Shown here: one piece after another, positions 34,914 to 43,381 of the stretch
Numbering within the stretch: the first letter of the stretch is position 1
Layout of the letters: every line of letters starts with the position of its first letter
From: a virus
Reading direction: 5' to 3' (one strand)
Virus record (IMG/VR): IMGVR_UViG_3300013119_000533
Location: 1 to 64,000 of that record
Length of the DNA: 64,000 nucleotides
Program-made: the position numbers and the translations under genes
The notes under the pieces: generated by a model
Told to the model about the DNA's origin: nothing
Database searches by the model: none
Seen by the model: only the letters and a program-made list of their open reading frames with translations

Positions 34914-34921
34914 TAAATAGT
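34914..34921 (-). promoter_or_regulatory. ACTATTTA motif upstream of the scaffold gene
   Basis: CAACTATTTATTATTG on the minus strand, 33 bases before the scaffold ATG, in a 97-base gap. A weak hairpin (GTGTT...AACAC, 34926-34940) lies just before it but lacks a T tract. Candidate late promoter for scaffold and capsid. Confidence 0.5.
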
Positions 34922-34977
34922 TGAAGTGTTCTCTAAACACCTGAAATTTATTATACTACAATGTAGGAGTGTTTTTT

Positions 34978-35562
34978 TTAATTTGCTACTGGGTTCGTTC
35001 TTAGGGAGGATAACCCTGGTATGGTCATCCTGAGAGGGGTGTACCCAGATGGGTTTATGCCCCCAGAGAAAGCGATAGTTGGCATACCATGTATGTTGGA
35101 AGTTATGATCTCGTGTCCAGCGGTGCCGATGGGTCCAGTCTTTGTTATGGTTATTGTCGCGCCATCCCTAGTAGCGGAAATAGTATGGTCGGACTCCGAA
35201 GCACCACCATTGATGGCGGTTGTTAAAACTGTTGCTAAGTGAGTAGAGTTTGTGGCGTCGGATGTGCATACTGTGACAATTCCACTAGAGGGTCCAGTTC
35301 CGTCGGTGGCGGACATGTTGGCAGAATCGTTAATTCGATACTCTACAGTTCCAGTACCTGCCGAAGTTCGAACATTATTAATTGTTAAGTGCTGATTAGT
35401 TGCAAGTTGCGATATGTCTGTGACATTTACAGTGAATGTTACCTTAGATCCTGTGCCGCCGACATTACCAGCAGGAGTGTTGTTGACCACTAGAGGATCT
35501 TCTTGTAGATCTCTTATGTTATCAATCACAAAATCAGGTCTTATGGTGTGCTTTCTCTTCAT
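34978..35562 (-). CDS. Strand-rich virion-type protein, 194 residues
   Basis: Begins MKRKHTIRPDFVIDNIRDL, then a Thr/Ser/Gly-rich beta domain (VTFTVNVTDISQLATNQHLT, VEYRINDSAN, HTISATRDGATITITKTGP) typical of surface-exposed head or fibre proteins. The frame opens earlier at 35613 but that would overlap the preceding gene by 49 bases; ATG at 35562, two bases after that gene's stop, is chosen, although no clear ribosome site is visible and translation may be coupled. Between bS21/139-residue gene and scaffold. Function unknown. Confidence 0.65.
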   Translation of the reverse strand: MKRKHTIRPDFVIDNIRDLQEDPLVVNNTPAGNVGGTGSKVTFTVNVTDISQLATNQHLTINNVRTSAGTGTVEYRINDSANMSATDGTGPSSGIVTVCTSDATNSTHLATVLTTAINGGASESDHTISATRDGATITITKTGPIGTAGHEIITSNIHGMPTIAFSGGINPSGYTPLRMTIPGLSSLRTNPVAN

Positions 35563-35564
35563 GG

Positions 35565-35984
35565 TTAGAATGTGGAACAGGCAGCATATACTGCATCGGG
35601 TGCATCTCCCCAAGTGCCAGCATCTCTTACGAACGCAACACGATCAACACCATTTATTTCAATCTTATAAGTTGTGGGGACTGTAACAGCATCACAATCA
35701 ACTGTCTGCGAGTACGACCAAATACCTGTTGCGTGCATATAAAACCACAATTCAATATCCCGATCGGGAGCGCCAGCGTCAGCGGGATCTACGGTCAGAA
35801 ACAAGTATCTTTGATTTTCTGTCACATACCCAGTAGTACCGTCCCTAGCGGCGGTTCCTGTTGAAATGCCTGTTGTAACTGGAAGGGCGTTGTGTGCCAA
35901 CACTACTATCGCTGTACCATTGGCGCCTGCTAAATTTTTGGGTCCTCTTGTTCTGCCCCAACTTGTATTCTTAAAAGTACTCAT
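35565..35984 (-). CDS. Hypothetical virion-type protein, 139 residues
   Basis: A basic start (NTSWGRTRGPKNLAGANGTA) followed by strands including YLFLTVDPADAGAPDRDIEL and a YKIEINGVDRVAFVRDAG C-terminal segment. No recognised family. GGAG precedes the ATG and an ATATTTA sequence, a looser form of the recurrent motif, is about 14 bases upstream. Lies with other small head-region genes. Confidence 0.65.
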   Translation of the reverse strand: MSTFKNTSWGRTRGPKNLAGANGTAIVVLAHNALPVTTGISTGTAARDGTTGYVTENQRYLFLTVDPADAGAPDRDIELWFYMHATGIWSYSQTVDCDAVTVPTTYKIEINGVDRVAFVRDAGTWGDAPDAVYAACSTF

Positions 35985-36006
35985 TTTAAATCTCCATTAA
36001 TAAATA

Positions 36007-36231
36007 TCAATCTTTAAACTTTTCATTAAATTTTCTAGTTGATTCTTGAGAAAGTTTCTTCTTTCTCTCCTTCTTCAACTTTCTAATTTCAGACTTTGGA
36101 GTGAATTGCATTCGTTTTCTTACCTTGTCGATCAACCCTTCCTTCTTTGTCTTCTTAACGAATCTTCTGATCATTCTCATCTGATCTTCGTTGTGCCTTG
36201 GTCTTACATCAAAATTAACTGCTTTAGCCAT
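36007..36231 (-). CDS. rpsU: Phage ribosomal protein bS21 homologue
   Basis: 74 residues, very basic. The order of features matches bS21: a short N-terminal strand (AVNFDVRP), helix NEDQMRMIRRFVKKTKKEG, then LIDKVRKRMQFTPKSEIRK and a Lys/Arg-rich helical tail (LKKERKKK...). bS21 sits near the anti-Shine-Dalgarno region of the small subunit, so a phage copy may bias initiation towards phage messages. Phage-encoded bS21 is known from pelagiphages and very large phages. Here it lies inside the head operon, with AAGGAT upstream. A virion basic protein is the alternative. Confidence 0.75.
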   Translation of the reverse strand: MAKAVNFDVRPRHNEDQMRMIRRFVKKTKKEGLIDKVRKRMQFTPKSEIRKLKKERKKKLSQESTRKFNEKFKD

Positions 36232-36241
36232 TATAAATCCT

Positions 36242-36664
36242 TTATTTTAGTGCGTCCCACTTTTTGCCAAAGGCGCCAAGTAGTCCGTCAATGTCAACTC
36301 CCTTATCACTAGGGTCCATATTCGCAAGAGGAGAATGAGAGGGCGTAGTGCCACCAGCTGATGACAATGGCGTCGTACCCTCAAAAACATTCACTCCACC
36401 ATAGGCATCCTTACCAATCGCTTCAAGCATTTGATTCTTGGATTCCTGTAGTCTTTTTGAAACTTGCGCTGTTCTATCGTCAGAAGTGCGAGCAGAAGAT
36501 CTTTCGGGCGTTTTGTTTTCTACTATCGGTTGTTGTCCCATACCTGAAAAGATCTCGGCAACCAATGTCGATAACACACCTTCTTCAAAAATTGCCTCTT
36601 TTATGCAATCCATCACAAGCGGTTTCAATACTTTCTTTAACTTATTTAATTCTTGTTCTTTCAT
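36242..36664 (-). CDS. Hypothetical head-operon protein, 140 residues
   Basis: N-terminal helix KEQELNKLKKVLKPLVMDCI, a Ser/Thr/Pro/Gly-rich flexible middle, and a short amphipathic C-terminal end (DIDGLLGAFGKKWDAL). No domain recognised. The ATG overlaps the protease stop (ATGA), so it is translationally coupled to it; small core proteins that are cut by the protease lie at this place in T4-like phages, which is the likeliest role. Confidence 0.65.
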   Translation of the reverse strand: MKEQELNKLKKVLKPLVMDCIKEAIFEEGVLSTLVAEIFSGMGQQPIVENKTPERSSARTSDDRTAQVSKRLQESKNQMLEAIGKDAYGGVNVFEGTTPLSSAGGTTPSHSPLANMDPSDKGVDIDGLLGAFGKKWDALK

Positions 36665-37266
36665 TTGTTCCTCAAAATATCATTCATTATACTATTAATT
36701 CTATCTTCTTTTGTTAGCGGCCTGCTCATATCTCTGGATTCGTGCACCTGAGACATGATCGCACCTGGTGTAGATGGGTCCGAAACCATGTCGAAACATA
36801 TCAACTGAAAGTCATCTTCAACTAAAGTAATACCGTTTCGCTCTGTAACAGATCCCATGCCTCTAGACGATATACCACAAGGAATATTACACTCTACAAG
36901 ATTCTTGAGTATTTGTCCCGCTGGTGTTGGTAATACTTCAATTTTACCCATTACCTTGTTTTCATCCATCCAAATCTCAGTCACTAGATGTGAGGCATTT
37001 TGCAAGTTAATGACAGACGACTCTGGATGGTCCAGTTCACCCAATGCTCTACGTTGTTCTACTAGTTTACTATATCTGGAGACTTCTCTTTCCAAAAGAG
37101 CATGAGGATACATCCTGCCGTTGGCGTTCTTGGTTTCAGACATTTGCATGACACCTGTAAGGATTGTCACCTTACCTTCAGCAACTCTTCTTTTCTCATC
37201 TTCGGTGAGCAGGTCCTGACAGACACCACCCTCACATAATTCAAAATACTCTCTTAATAGTTTCAT
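36661..37266 (-). CDS. 21: Prohead protease, gp21-like
   Basis: Serine protease that matures the prohead by cutting scaffold and capsid after (L/I)-x-E. With the chosen start it has 201 residues (T4: 212). Catalytic elements are visible: GELDHPESS with His80, and CGISSRG with Ser133/134, the S80-family arrangement; VTILTGVMQMSETKNANGRM near the N terminus is also typical. Open frame reaches 37290, but the ATG at 37266 has GAGG six bases upstream. Stop overlaps the next gene by four bases. Confidence 0.92.
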   Translation of the reverse strand: MKLLREYFELCEGGVCQDLLTEDEKRRVAEGKVTILTGVMQMSETKNANGRMYPHALLEREVSRYSKLVEQRRALGELDHPESSVINLQNASHLVTEIWMDENKVMGKIEVLPTPAGQILKNLVECNIPCGISSRGMGSVTERNGITLVEDDFQLICFDMVSDPSTPGAIMSQVHESRDMSRPLTKEDRINSIMNDILRNK

Positions 37267-37279
37267 AACCTTCCTCATT

Positions 37280-37294
37280 GCGGGGGTCACCCGC
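37280..37294 (-). other. GC-rich hairpin before the protease gene
   Basis: GCGGG and CCCGC pair around a five-base loop in the short gap between the 16-codon ORF and the protease start. No T tract follows, so not an intrinsic terminator; an RNA processing or stability element is possible. Confidence 0.35.
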
Positions 37295-37299
37295 GTCAG

Positions 37300-37350
37300 T
37301 TACTTACCGCTGCAACAACGTCTAACTCTCTGTATCATCCAACGTTTCAT
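37300..37350 (-). CDS. Possible 16-residue basic peptide
   Basis: ATG at 37350 follows GAGGAGT and sits two bases after the stop of the membrane-protein gene; it encodes MKRWMIQRVRRCCSGK and stops at 37300. Four Arg, two Lys and a Cys pair in 16 residues. The strong ribosome site and tight placement suggest translation, as a peptide or as a means to carry ribosomes towards the protease gene. Could be chance. Confidence 0.4.
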   Translation of the reverse strand: MKRWMIQRVRRCCSGK

Positions 37351-37352
37351 AA

Positions 37353-37652
37353 CTACTCCTCACAATTGTGCTTTATTTGAATTCCATCATCCCCAACGAT
37401 CATGCTACCATAATAACACACGATTGAAGAATAACATCCCAAAATAAAAGCAGTGACCACAGAATGATCAAATATAAATAGTTCTGTAAACGGACTTAAC
37501 GCCCACAAAAACACACCTGTCCAAAACCCAGTACACATAGGGCACTTGAGGAGATCCCCAAACCACCCCGTAGTGGGTCTAATTTTGTTAAATATTTTTC
37601 CATAGACAAGGATTTGGGTCATACCAATGCAGGCAATCGTGTAGGTAAACAT
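37353..37652 (-). CDS. Membrane protein, DUF1360-like
   Basis: 99 residues with three likely membrane segments (about 3-18, 42-56 and 63-86) and the hallmark GDLLKCPMCTGFWTGVF (32-48), a CPxC-x-G-F-W motif of the DUF1360-type membrane proteins found in phages and bacteria. Function unknown; membrane location and the paired cysteines (C37, C40) are seen. One-base overlap with the upstream stop (TAATG). Oddly placed inside the head assembly operon. Confidence 0.75.
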   Translation of the reverse strand: MFTYTIACIGMTQILVYGKIFNKIRPTTGWFGDLLKCPMCTGFWTGVFLWALSPFTELFIFDHSVVTAFILGCYSSIVCYYGSMIVGDDGIQIKHNCEE

Positions 37653-38215
37653 TACTTCTCCAAGATTTCCCTCAAAATCGAATACATATACTGATATCCA
37701 TACGGGCGGACTTGATGGTCAGCTGATCCTTTCTTTTCCCTGTGAGGGACCTCACCGAGTTCTGTAGAGTCTTCATCCTTTGGATCAAGAAAGAAGTTCT
37801 GTAGAGTATCTTTGTATATCTCTCTCGACTTAATGTTTGGTTCCTCCTCTTGAAGGAAGTTAAACACCTCTAACAAAGTTAACTGAAACGGGGAAATGTC
37901 CTCGTCTGGAGATTCCAAAATTTCTGCTTCCAACGATGAAAAAACAGCACCAGAGCGGATCGTTGAGCGATCAAGCACCCCATTCTTAGCGAGCAATTTC
38001 AATAATGCTTCTTGAGTATGATAAGTCTCCTCTGAAATGACTTCCTTTGGGAATGTGGAGATTTTTAATTTCTCGCGTGAAACAACAATATCAATTAGGT
38101 CGTGATCAAATATCATAAGATCACCATTCACTGCCTTGCGAGCCTCTGCAAAAGAGATCTGCTTTACAGTAGGTTCTTGATCCTTGGTACCCCTAATTAT
38201 GTTGATTTTAAGCAT
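37652..38215 (-). CDS. Hypothetical head-operon protein, 187 residues
   Basis: Helical, acidic, no recognised domain. Segments include FAEARKAVNGDLMIFDHDLI, a SGAVFSSLEAEILESPDEDI region and C-terminal YQYMYSILREILEK. Overlaps the preceding gene by eight bases and the membrane gene by one. Lies between portal and protease, a position used for prohead core proteins; that role is inferred. Confidence 0.65.
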   Translation of the reverse strand: MLKINIIRGTKDQEPTVKQISFAEARKAVNGDLMIFDHDLIDIVVSREKLKISTFPKEVISEETYHTQEALLKLLAKNGVLDRSTIRSGAVFSSLEAEILESPDEDISPFQLTLLEVFNFLQEEEPNIKSREIYKDTLQNFFLDPKDEDSTELGEVPHREKKGSADHQVRPYGYQYMYSILREILEK

Positions 38216-39020
38216 TCTCTAACTCCCGTACTAACCCTTGAATTTTTAGTACCTCGGTAATCATAACGTCGTCCACTTCCATGTCCTTATATGACTCTAG
38301 CTTCAGCATGATTTCTCCGTATTTACCCTTCAAATCCTCAGATTTGAGAACCGTACTTGATTCAAAGTTCTTTAATTTTTCCTTCAATTCCGACACCTGG
38401 TCATTTAAGTATATCTTAAGTCCCAGCGAATTATCGGAAAAAGAAGCAATATAATTAGTCAACAATTCCTTTTGGTTGTCTGGGAGTTCTGAATATTTCT
38501 TATTAAAACTTTCCACAAATGTCTTATATGTCAAATTGTCGATGTGCTGCTTCTCTTCCTCCGTATTGGTGGTTGTTAGGGATTCGATCATCTTCTCCTC
38601 TAACAGCATCTTTTCCTTAATTGATGTTTTATCATTAAAGATATTATAAATCGTAGCAAGATTCTTATAGTTTGGTACAAAATTTCCAAATACTTCAGAA
38701 GATAATGTATAATTTATTTCCTTTATAAGTCTATTCTGACTCGAAAAAACATTCTGCTTTCCCAATGTTCCGTATCTCTGCTTCGCTTCACCCAACAAAC
38801 CAACTGCCGTTTCTCTATCCAAATTTTTCGATTCAAGAACTTCTTTATAGATTGAAAGTTCTTCATTCAAAATACTACCTTTAGAAAAATGCTCTTTTAT
38901 GATCTTCTTAACAAGAGACTGTCTAGCGGAATTCTTTTTTACAACCGATTTAACATACTCTCTGGTAAGTGCTTCAAATAAAAATGCAGTATTTCTCTTC
39001 TTGTTGTGTTTTAATCTCAT
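38208..39020 (-). CDS. Hypothetical protein next to portal, 270 residues
   Basis: Helix-rich throughout. Starts MRLKHNKKRNTAFLFEALTR, a sequence style I associate from memory with a protein that follows the portal gene in marine T4-like phages. Several coiled-coil-like stretches (EKMLLEEKMIESLTTTNTEE, SELKEKLKNFES). Starts in a four-base overlap with the portal stop. Probably a prohead assembly factor or virion protein; no direct evidence. Confidence 0.68.
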   Translation of the reverse strand: MRLKHNKKRNTAFLFEALTREYVKSVVKKNSARQSLVKKIIKEHFSKGSILNEELSIYKEVLESKNLDRETAVGLLGEAKQRYGTLGKQNVFSSQNRLIKEINYTLSSEVFGNFVPNYKNLATIYNIFNDKTSIKEKMLLEEKMIESLTTTNTEEEKQHIDNLTYKTFVESFNKKYSELPDNQKELLTNYIASFSDNSLGLKIYLNDQVSELKEKLKNFESSTVLKSEDLKGKYGEIMLKLESYKDMEVDDVMITEVLKIQGLVRELENA

Positions 39021-40966
39021 TTTTTGGTTTTCCTATTGTTTAGTTCTTCGATGAGGTCCGACACTTCCTTACTTCTCAAGAAGATCTTCTCCTCCTCTTT
39101 GATATAACTAGTAAGTTTAGACTCGGAAAGTCTCTGCTTATCTTCAGCAACGACGCCTCTAGATAAAGATTTTAACTTTTTATATCCAGGAACGGTCCTA
39201 TAAGACTGTGTGCGGCCGCCAGTATCTCTCTGGTCCCTCTCTCCTGTTTCGGATTTTGTAACATGTATCTTGCCCTTGGCACGTTTCCACTTTGCATCAG
39301 GAGTGTCTTCTCTTGATCCAGGTGCTGCCAATAGAGCACCAGCATCTTCACCACCCTCATCGCCTCCAAGATCTGCGCCCAAATCGTCGCCGCCTTCGAG
39401 TCCGCCAGTGGTATCAATTCCTTCGCCGCCTTCGCCGCCTGTGCCAAGGTCACCTCCGAGCATATCTTCCTCGCCACCAGCTGCGCCAGTGGCGTCTGCC
39501 TGGGCCTGTTCTGCAGCTGCCTCAAGGCGGGCGTCGAACTGCCTATCATAATACATCTGCCTCTGATTTTTGACAAACTCTTCCTCAGTCATGTTGAACA
39601 ATCGAGAAGCAATCCACTGTCGACTAAAGAAACCTTCCGTTGCAGTACTTGCAACGTCGAACTTGGTCTTCCAGTGCTCCAATTCCTGCAGTTCTGCAAT
39701 CTTAGATGGACTGTTGAGACTTAGTTTAAAATTAACAAGATCTTCGCCTCTGTACCCCAATGTATAAAGGTGAACAATTCCGATCTTTTCCAACTCTGTG
39801 ACGATGGACCTTTGCAGTCTCTGCACTGTTCTAGCAAATCTAATGTCTTTTTGTGCAAGAGTTGTTGCGTCTTCTCCACCTGCAGCATCGGCATTCGTGT
39901 TGGAGATATATGATCCAGGCACCTTCAAGGCAGAAAATAACTTATCCCTCAAATATTTAACGTCATCAATGTCTCCCGTATATGTACCACCTGGTAGACT
40001 TTCGACCTTCGAACTAGATCCAGCGCGGGTGGGGATGAAATAATCCTCATCAACAGACATTGGATTGTATCTAAGATCCACTCGTCCCGTATTAGCATCC
40101 ACAATTTGGTTTCGCTTCATCGAAGTCATAACTCGCTGCATGTATTGCTCGATGTCTTGAGGTGGAATGTTGCCCACATCAATATAAAATACTCTACGCT
40201 CTGGTGATCTGACTATTCGATATGCCATCATAGCATCTTCGAGAAGGGTCAGTTGTCTCCAAATACGTCGAGCAGGTTCGAGCACAGAAGTTCCATAAGG
40301 CGCATACTTGTCATTACCCAAGATACGGAAATGTCCTATTTGCCAATTTTCAAACGTCAATCCAGCGGAATTCCACTGAAACTGGCAATAGTTTGGATTA
40401 GTCTTATCTTCACCCTCTAGTCTTTCAAGTTCTTGCCCAGGAAGACCAATAACGCTCTTGATTCCAAGCGTTTCGTCAATATCCAAGTATAAGAAAAAGT
40501 CACCATACTTCACCATGGTTCTGCACCACCCAAAGATATTGTATTCAAGATTCATTATACTGAAATATAACGCTGACAAGATTCCCTTAATTTCCTCGTT
40601 GTTGCAATCGATTTTCATCAAAGGTTGTAATGCACTGTGGGTGGTCATCTCATCTGCATATATATCTAACGCAGATGCAATTTCAGGTGTGTATTCCATC
40701 TGATCGAAATCTACGCACCTTTCCAATCTATTCTGATTATTCTGAGCACTACCATACAATCCAGCAAATGGGTTGTAATCCATTCTCTTAAACTGTTTGC
40801 CACTCGTAGATAGGAACTTGTTGGCGTATTTGTCCAGCTGTCGCCTGCGTAATCTTCTTGCAGTTTGTGTTCTGTAGTTTACAATTGGCCCAGATAACAA
40901 TCTTGTCAGTTTTTTAAACAAACTATTCTGATCGTTCTTAGGGTTTATCTTTCTTCCGCCTGCCAT
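39017..40966 (-). CDS. 20: Portal protein, gp20-like
   Basis: 649 residues (T4 gp20: 524). Dodecameric vertex through which DNA is packaged. Seen: YNPFAGLYGSAQNNQNRLER, YTPEIASALDIYADEMTTHS (about 93-112), RIWRQLTLLEDAMMAYRIVR, SPERRVFYIDVGNIPPQDIE and FFSRQWIASRLFNMTEEE, all in gp20 order. The extra length is a Gly/Asp/Glu-rich flexible stretch (about 490-560) before a basic C-terminal end. AAGGAT ribosome site upstream. Follows terminase by five bases. Confidence 0.93.
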   Translation of the reverse strand: MAGGRKINPKNDQNSLFKKLTRLLSGPIVNYRTQTARRLRRRQLDKYANKFLSTSGKQFKRMDYNPFAGLYGSAQNNQNRLERCVDFDQMEYTPEIASALDIYADEMTTHSALQPLMKIDCNNEEIKGILSALYFSIMNLEYNIFGWCRTMVKYGDFFLYLDIDETLGIKSVIGLPGQELERLEGEDKTNPNYCQFQWNSAGLTFENWQIGHFRILGNDKYAPYGTSVLEPARRIWRQLTLLEDAMMAYRIVRSPERRVFYIDVGNIPPQDIEQYMQRVMTSMKRNQIVDANTGRVDLRYNPMSVDEDYFIPTRAGSSSKVESLPGGTYTGDIDDVKYLRDKLFSALKVPGSYISNTNADAAGGEDATTLAQKDIRFARTVQRLQRSIVTELEKIGIVHLYTLGYRGEDLVNFKLSLNSPSKIAELQELEHWKTKFDVASTATEGFFSRQWIASRLFNMTEEEFVKNQRQMYYDRQFDARLEAAAEQAQADATGAAGGEEDMLGGDLGTGGEGGEGIDTTGGLEGGDDLGADLGGDEGGEDAGALLAAPGSREDTPDAKWKRAKGKIHVTKSETGERDQRDTGGRTQSYRTVPGYKKLKSLSRGVVAEDKQRLSESKLTSYIKEEEKIFLRSKEVSDLIEELNNRKTKK

Positions 40967-40971
40967 TATTT

Positions 40972-42558
40972 TTATCCTTTAAACAACCAAGGGAATTGCT
41001 CGTATGTCTGGTCGTGTTTTCTCTTTTTCTCGAAGACACTATCGCCATCATACCCGTGCATGCCCTTTATGGTTGTGTTCATATTAGTTTTTGCTGACAC
41101 CATTGTAGCAAGAAATGCCTTATTATATTCTATATTTCTCTTATTTTCAATCAAGGCCGTATCCCTAACCCAACAACCAATTGCGCATGCCATAATTAAG
41201 TCATCATTATAAGATCGCATAGCTTCTGGTCGTCCGTTATTCCAAATAAAAGTTTTCATCTCATTATATAAACGAGGCGAATTTATGGTAATTAGTCCAT
41301 TTCTTACAAATTCTTCCAACTTTGCCACAATCAAAGGTCTCGTTTTTTGACTGGTTGTGAATCCAGGCACTGCGTTGGTAGCTGCTTCGGCAGTAACTTG
41401 ATCGACATATTCGTGAGTTGACTTAATTGAGTGATATACATTAGGGTAATTCATATCTCTTAATTTGCCCAAAACAGCAAATCCAACCGTATTGTTTTCG
41501 ACCACGATCATGCAGTCTCCATACTCCCGTCCCGCATCAAAGAGTATTTTAGAAAACAGATCTGGAGTCACTCTTCCTTGATATTCCGCAACAATCTCCA
41601 TTGTGAGCGTATTGAATACGTGAAAAACCGAATAGTCCTTACCATCACCCCTTGCTACGTCAGCACTTAACAGATACGGTACGCCTGATTCAGCTTCTTT
41701 CCAAATCCAATAATTTCTATCGAACCCTGTCCTGTATTTTGGATCATGAACAAAATTCGATAACATCTTCATTTTATCTGGATGGAATACAGTTTCGCCC
41801 GACATATTAAAATTACACTCCAATTCCTGTGCAATCTGGCGGCGAGACATGTTCTTTGTCTCCTTATCGAACCATTCCTGATCCCTGTCAGGATGGACCT
41901 GCCATGGGAGTGTCATTGGCATAAAATCATTAGAGTTGGTCTCTGCATCGGTGAATGTCTTATGAAACCAGTTACCGACGCCATTAGGTGTAGACAGTGC
42001 TATACAGCGACCACCAGTTGAAAGAGTGGGGTATAAACCAGTCCACAACTCATCCAAACCCTCTACGTGCGCTGCTTCGTCTACAACCAACAAGGACAAT
42101 GCTTCTGAACGACCTGCATCGCCCGAAGTGGACGATGCTTTAATTTGCGATCCGTTAGTTAATTCAAACGAAGTTCTATTGTCGATCGATACATCCGAGA
42201 TACGGATCCATTCTGGACAATTTCGCAATATAGATTTCACCTTCTTTACAAGGTTTGCAGCGGTACCGAACTTAGTCGCTAACACTAAAACATTCTTTTC
42301 TTTGTGAAAGAGCATCAACCAAACAACATATGCCGCCGTTACCGTAGAAAGACCCAGCTGGCGTGCCTTCAAGACGATATTAAAGCGATTATCCTGAAAG
42401 TTCTTTAATGCGTCTTTCTGAAATGGGTAAGTCTTAAACGGTATAAGACCCTTAAGAGGGTGGGTGATCTTTGCATAATTTGTTATGAAATAGTCTGGGT
42501 CTCTCCCTGATTTAACTATTTCTCTCATGATCTCTTTCTTGGAGAGAACTTGCTTCAT
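40972..42558 (-). CDS. 17: Terminase large subunit, gp17-like
   Basis: 528 residues; ATPase motor and headful nuclease. Walker A KARQLGLST (64-72), Walker B LLVVDEAAH with D160-E161, nuclease acidic residues D300 (LLSADVARGDG), E354 (IVVENN) and D452/D453 (YNDDLIMA). The gene starts in a four-base overlap with the lipoprotein-like gene. No obvious small terminase (gp16) is visible next to it; one of the small upstream genes may serve. Confidence 0.96.
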   Translation of the reverse strand: MKQVLSKKEIMREIVKSGRDPDYFITNYAKITHPLKGLIPFKTYPFQKDALKNFQDNRFNIVLKARQLGLSTVTAAYVVWLMLFHKEKNVLVLATKFGTAANLVKKVKSILRNCPEWIRISDVSIDNRTSFELTNGSQIKASSTSGDAGRSEALSLLVVDEAAHVEGLDELWTGLYPTLSTGGRCIALSTPNGVGNWFHKTFTDAETNSNDFMPMTLPWQVHPDRDQEWFDKETKNMSRRQIAQELECNFNMSGETVFHPDKMKMLSNFVHDPKYRTGFDRNYWIWKEAESGVPYLLSADVARGDGKDYSVFHVFNTLTMEIVAEYQGRVTPDLFSKILFDAGREYGDCMIVVENNTVGFAVLGKLRDMNYPNVYHSIKSTHEYVDQVTAEAATNAVPGFTTSQKTRPLIVAKLEEFVRNGLITINSPRLYNEMKTFIWNNGRPEAMRSYNDDLIMACAIGCWVRDTALIENKRNIEYNKAFLATMVSAKTNMNTTIKGMHGYDGDSVFEKKRKHDQTYEQFPWLFKG

Positions 42559-42833
42559 TTAAGATCTAGTGCCTCACATGCTGCTTCAAAACTCTGCAAA
42601 CTAGATTCATTTGAACACTCCTCGGTCTCAAGGATCCAACAAAAGGCACCTGTGTCACCTTCCTCAAAACACTCATCTGTACATTTCTGTCCGTGATGGT
42701 CTGGGTTTTCTGGGTTGTGACAAACCCAAACGAGTTCGTTATATACCTCTTCCCGCTCAGGGTGTGCACACTCTACGTTAGAATCCAATTGACATGCCAT
42801 AAGAAAGGGAACTAAAACAAAAAGAAGTCTCAT
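42555..42833 (-). CDS. Cysteine-rich predicted lipoprotein
   Basis: 92 residues with a type II signal peptide: MRLLFVLVPFLMAC, lipobox LMAC with lipidated Cys14. The mature part is acidic and has seven further cysteines, suggesting disulphides in the periplasm. Residue +2 is Gln rather than Asp, compatible with outer-membrane sorting in a Gram-negative host. Role unknown: o-spanin-like lysis protein, superinfection exclusion or host envelope modification are possible. It overlaps the terminase gene start by four bases and the upstream stop by one. Confidence 0.7.
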   Translation of the reverse strand: MRLLFVLVPFLMACQLDSNVECAHPEREEVYNELVWVCHNPENPDHHGQKCTDECFEEGDTGAFCWILETEECSNESSLQSFEAACEALDLK

Positions 42834-43381
42834 TACTTCCCCCTGTTGCTAAAACTGTACGCCTTGAAAGCCTCATATGGGTCAGACTTTCTCTTGTCGT
42901 TGGGTGTCTTCTTTGCTTCTGGCGTTGATGGGATGTCCAACCCTGGTCTATCAGGTTTTTGTTCTTCAATGCTACCAATCTTGAATTTTTGGACCGCTGT
43001 AACAAGAGTTCTCACTCTCGATACGGGTTGTACAAGAACATTTACTTCACCTTCAGAAGTAAGAGTGAGTCCGCTCTTAGTCAGAGACTTGTACTCTTTC
43101 TTGATGAATGTTGCGATATCGGAAATCTTACCAGACACGTCATTCTCCAAAGATCCACCATAAACTTCCTTAAGTTTAATTTCGCTTGAATAGGTGATAC
43201 ACAACTTGTTGCCTTCGAATTTAACCCCAAACCCATCAATAACTCTTGGATCCAGGATTGGGTCACCCTCTTCTCTCTTCAGTCCAATTTTGACTAGTTC
43301 GTCGTTTTCATCCAATGCTCCATCGTGCCCTTTTGCAAGGACTTGTGAAATACCATTAATAATTTCAAGTGTTGTTGCCAT
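42833..43381 (-). CDS. Conserved-looking hypothetical, 182 residues
   Basis: N-terminal EIINGISQVLAKGHDGALDE and IGLKREEGDPILDPRVIDGF, then KLCITYSSEIKLKEVYGG, and VLVQPVSRVRTLVTAV before a disordered basic tail (KKTPNDKRKSDPYEAFK). I recall similar proteins annotated as structural in marine T4-like phages but no function. AAAGGAG lies before the ATG. Position upstream of terminase would also suit a DNA-packaging helper; not supported by motif. Confidence 0.68.
   Translation of the reverse strand: MATTLEIINGISQVLAKGHDGALDENDELVKIGLKREEGDPILDPRVIDGFGVKFEGNKLCITYSSEIKLKEVYGGSLENDVSGKISDIATFIKKEYKSLTKSGLTLTSEGEVNVLVQPVSRVRTLVTAVQKFKIGSIEEQKPDRPGLDIPSTPEAKKTPNDKRKSDPYEAFKAYSFSNRGK

Noticed and set aside
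34926-34940. Hairpin GTGTT...AACAC upstream of the scaffold gene as a terminator
   Set aside because: The stem is short and AT-rich and no T tract follows on the minus strand.
34881-34940. Upstream extension of the scaffold reading frame by 20 codons
   Set aside because: The extension would include the recurrent octamer motif and lacks a ribosome site, whereas the ATG at 34880 has AAGGGG.
39172-39576. 134-codon minus-strand frame inside the portal gene
   Set aside because: Alternate frame of the Gly/Asp-rich repeat; no own ribosome site, and the portal frame is certain.
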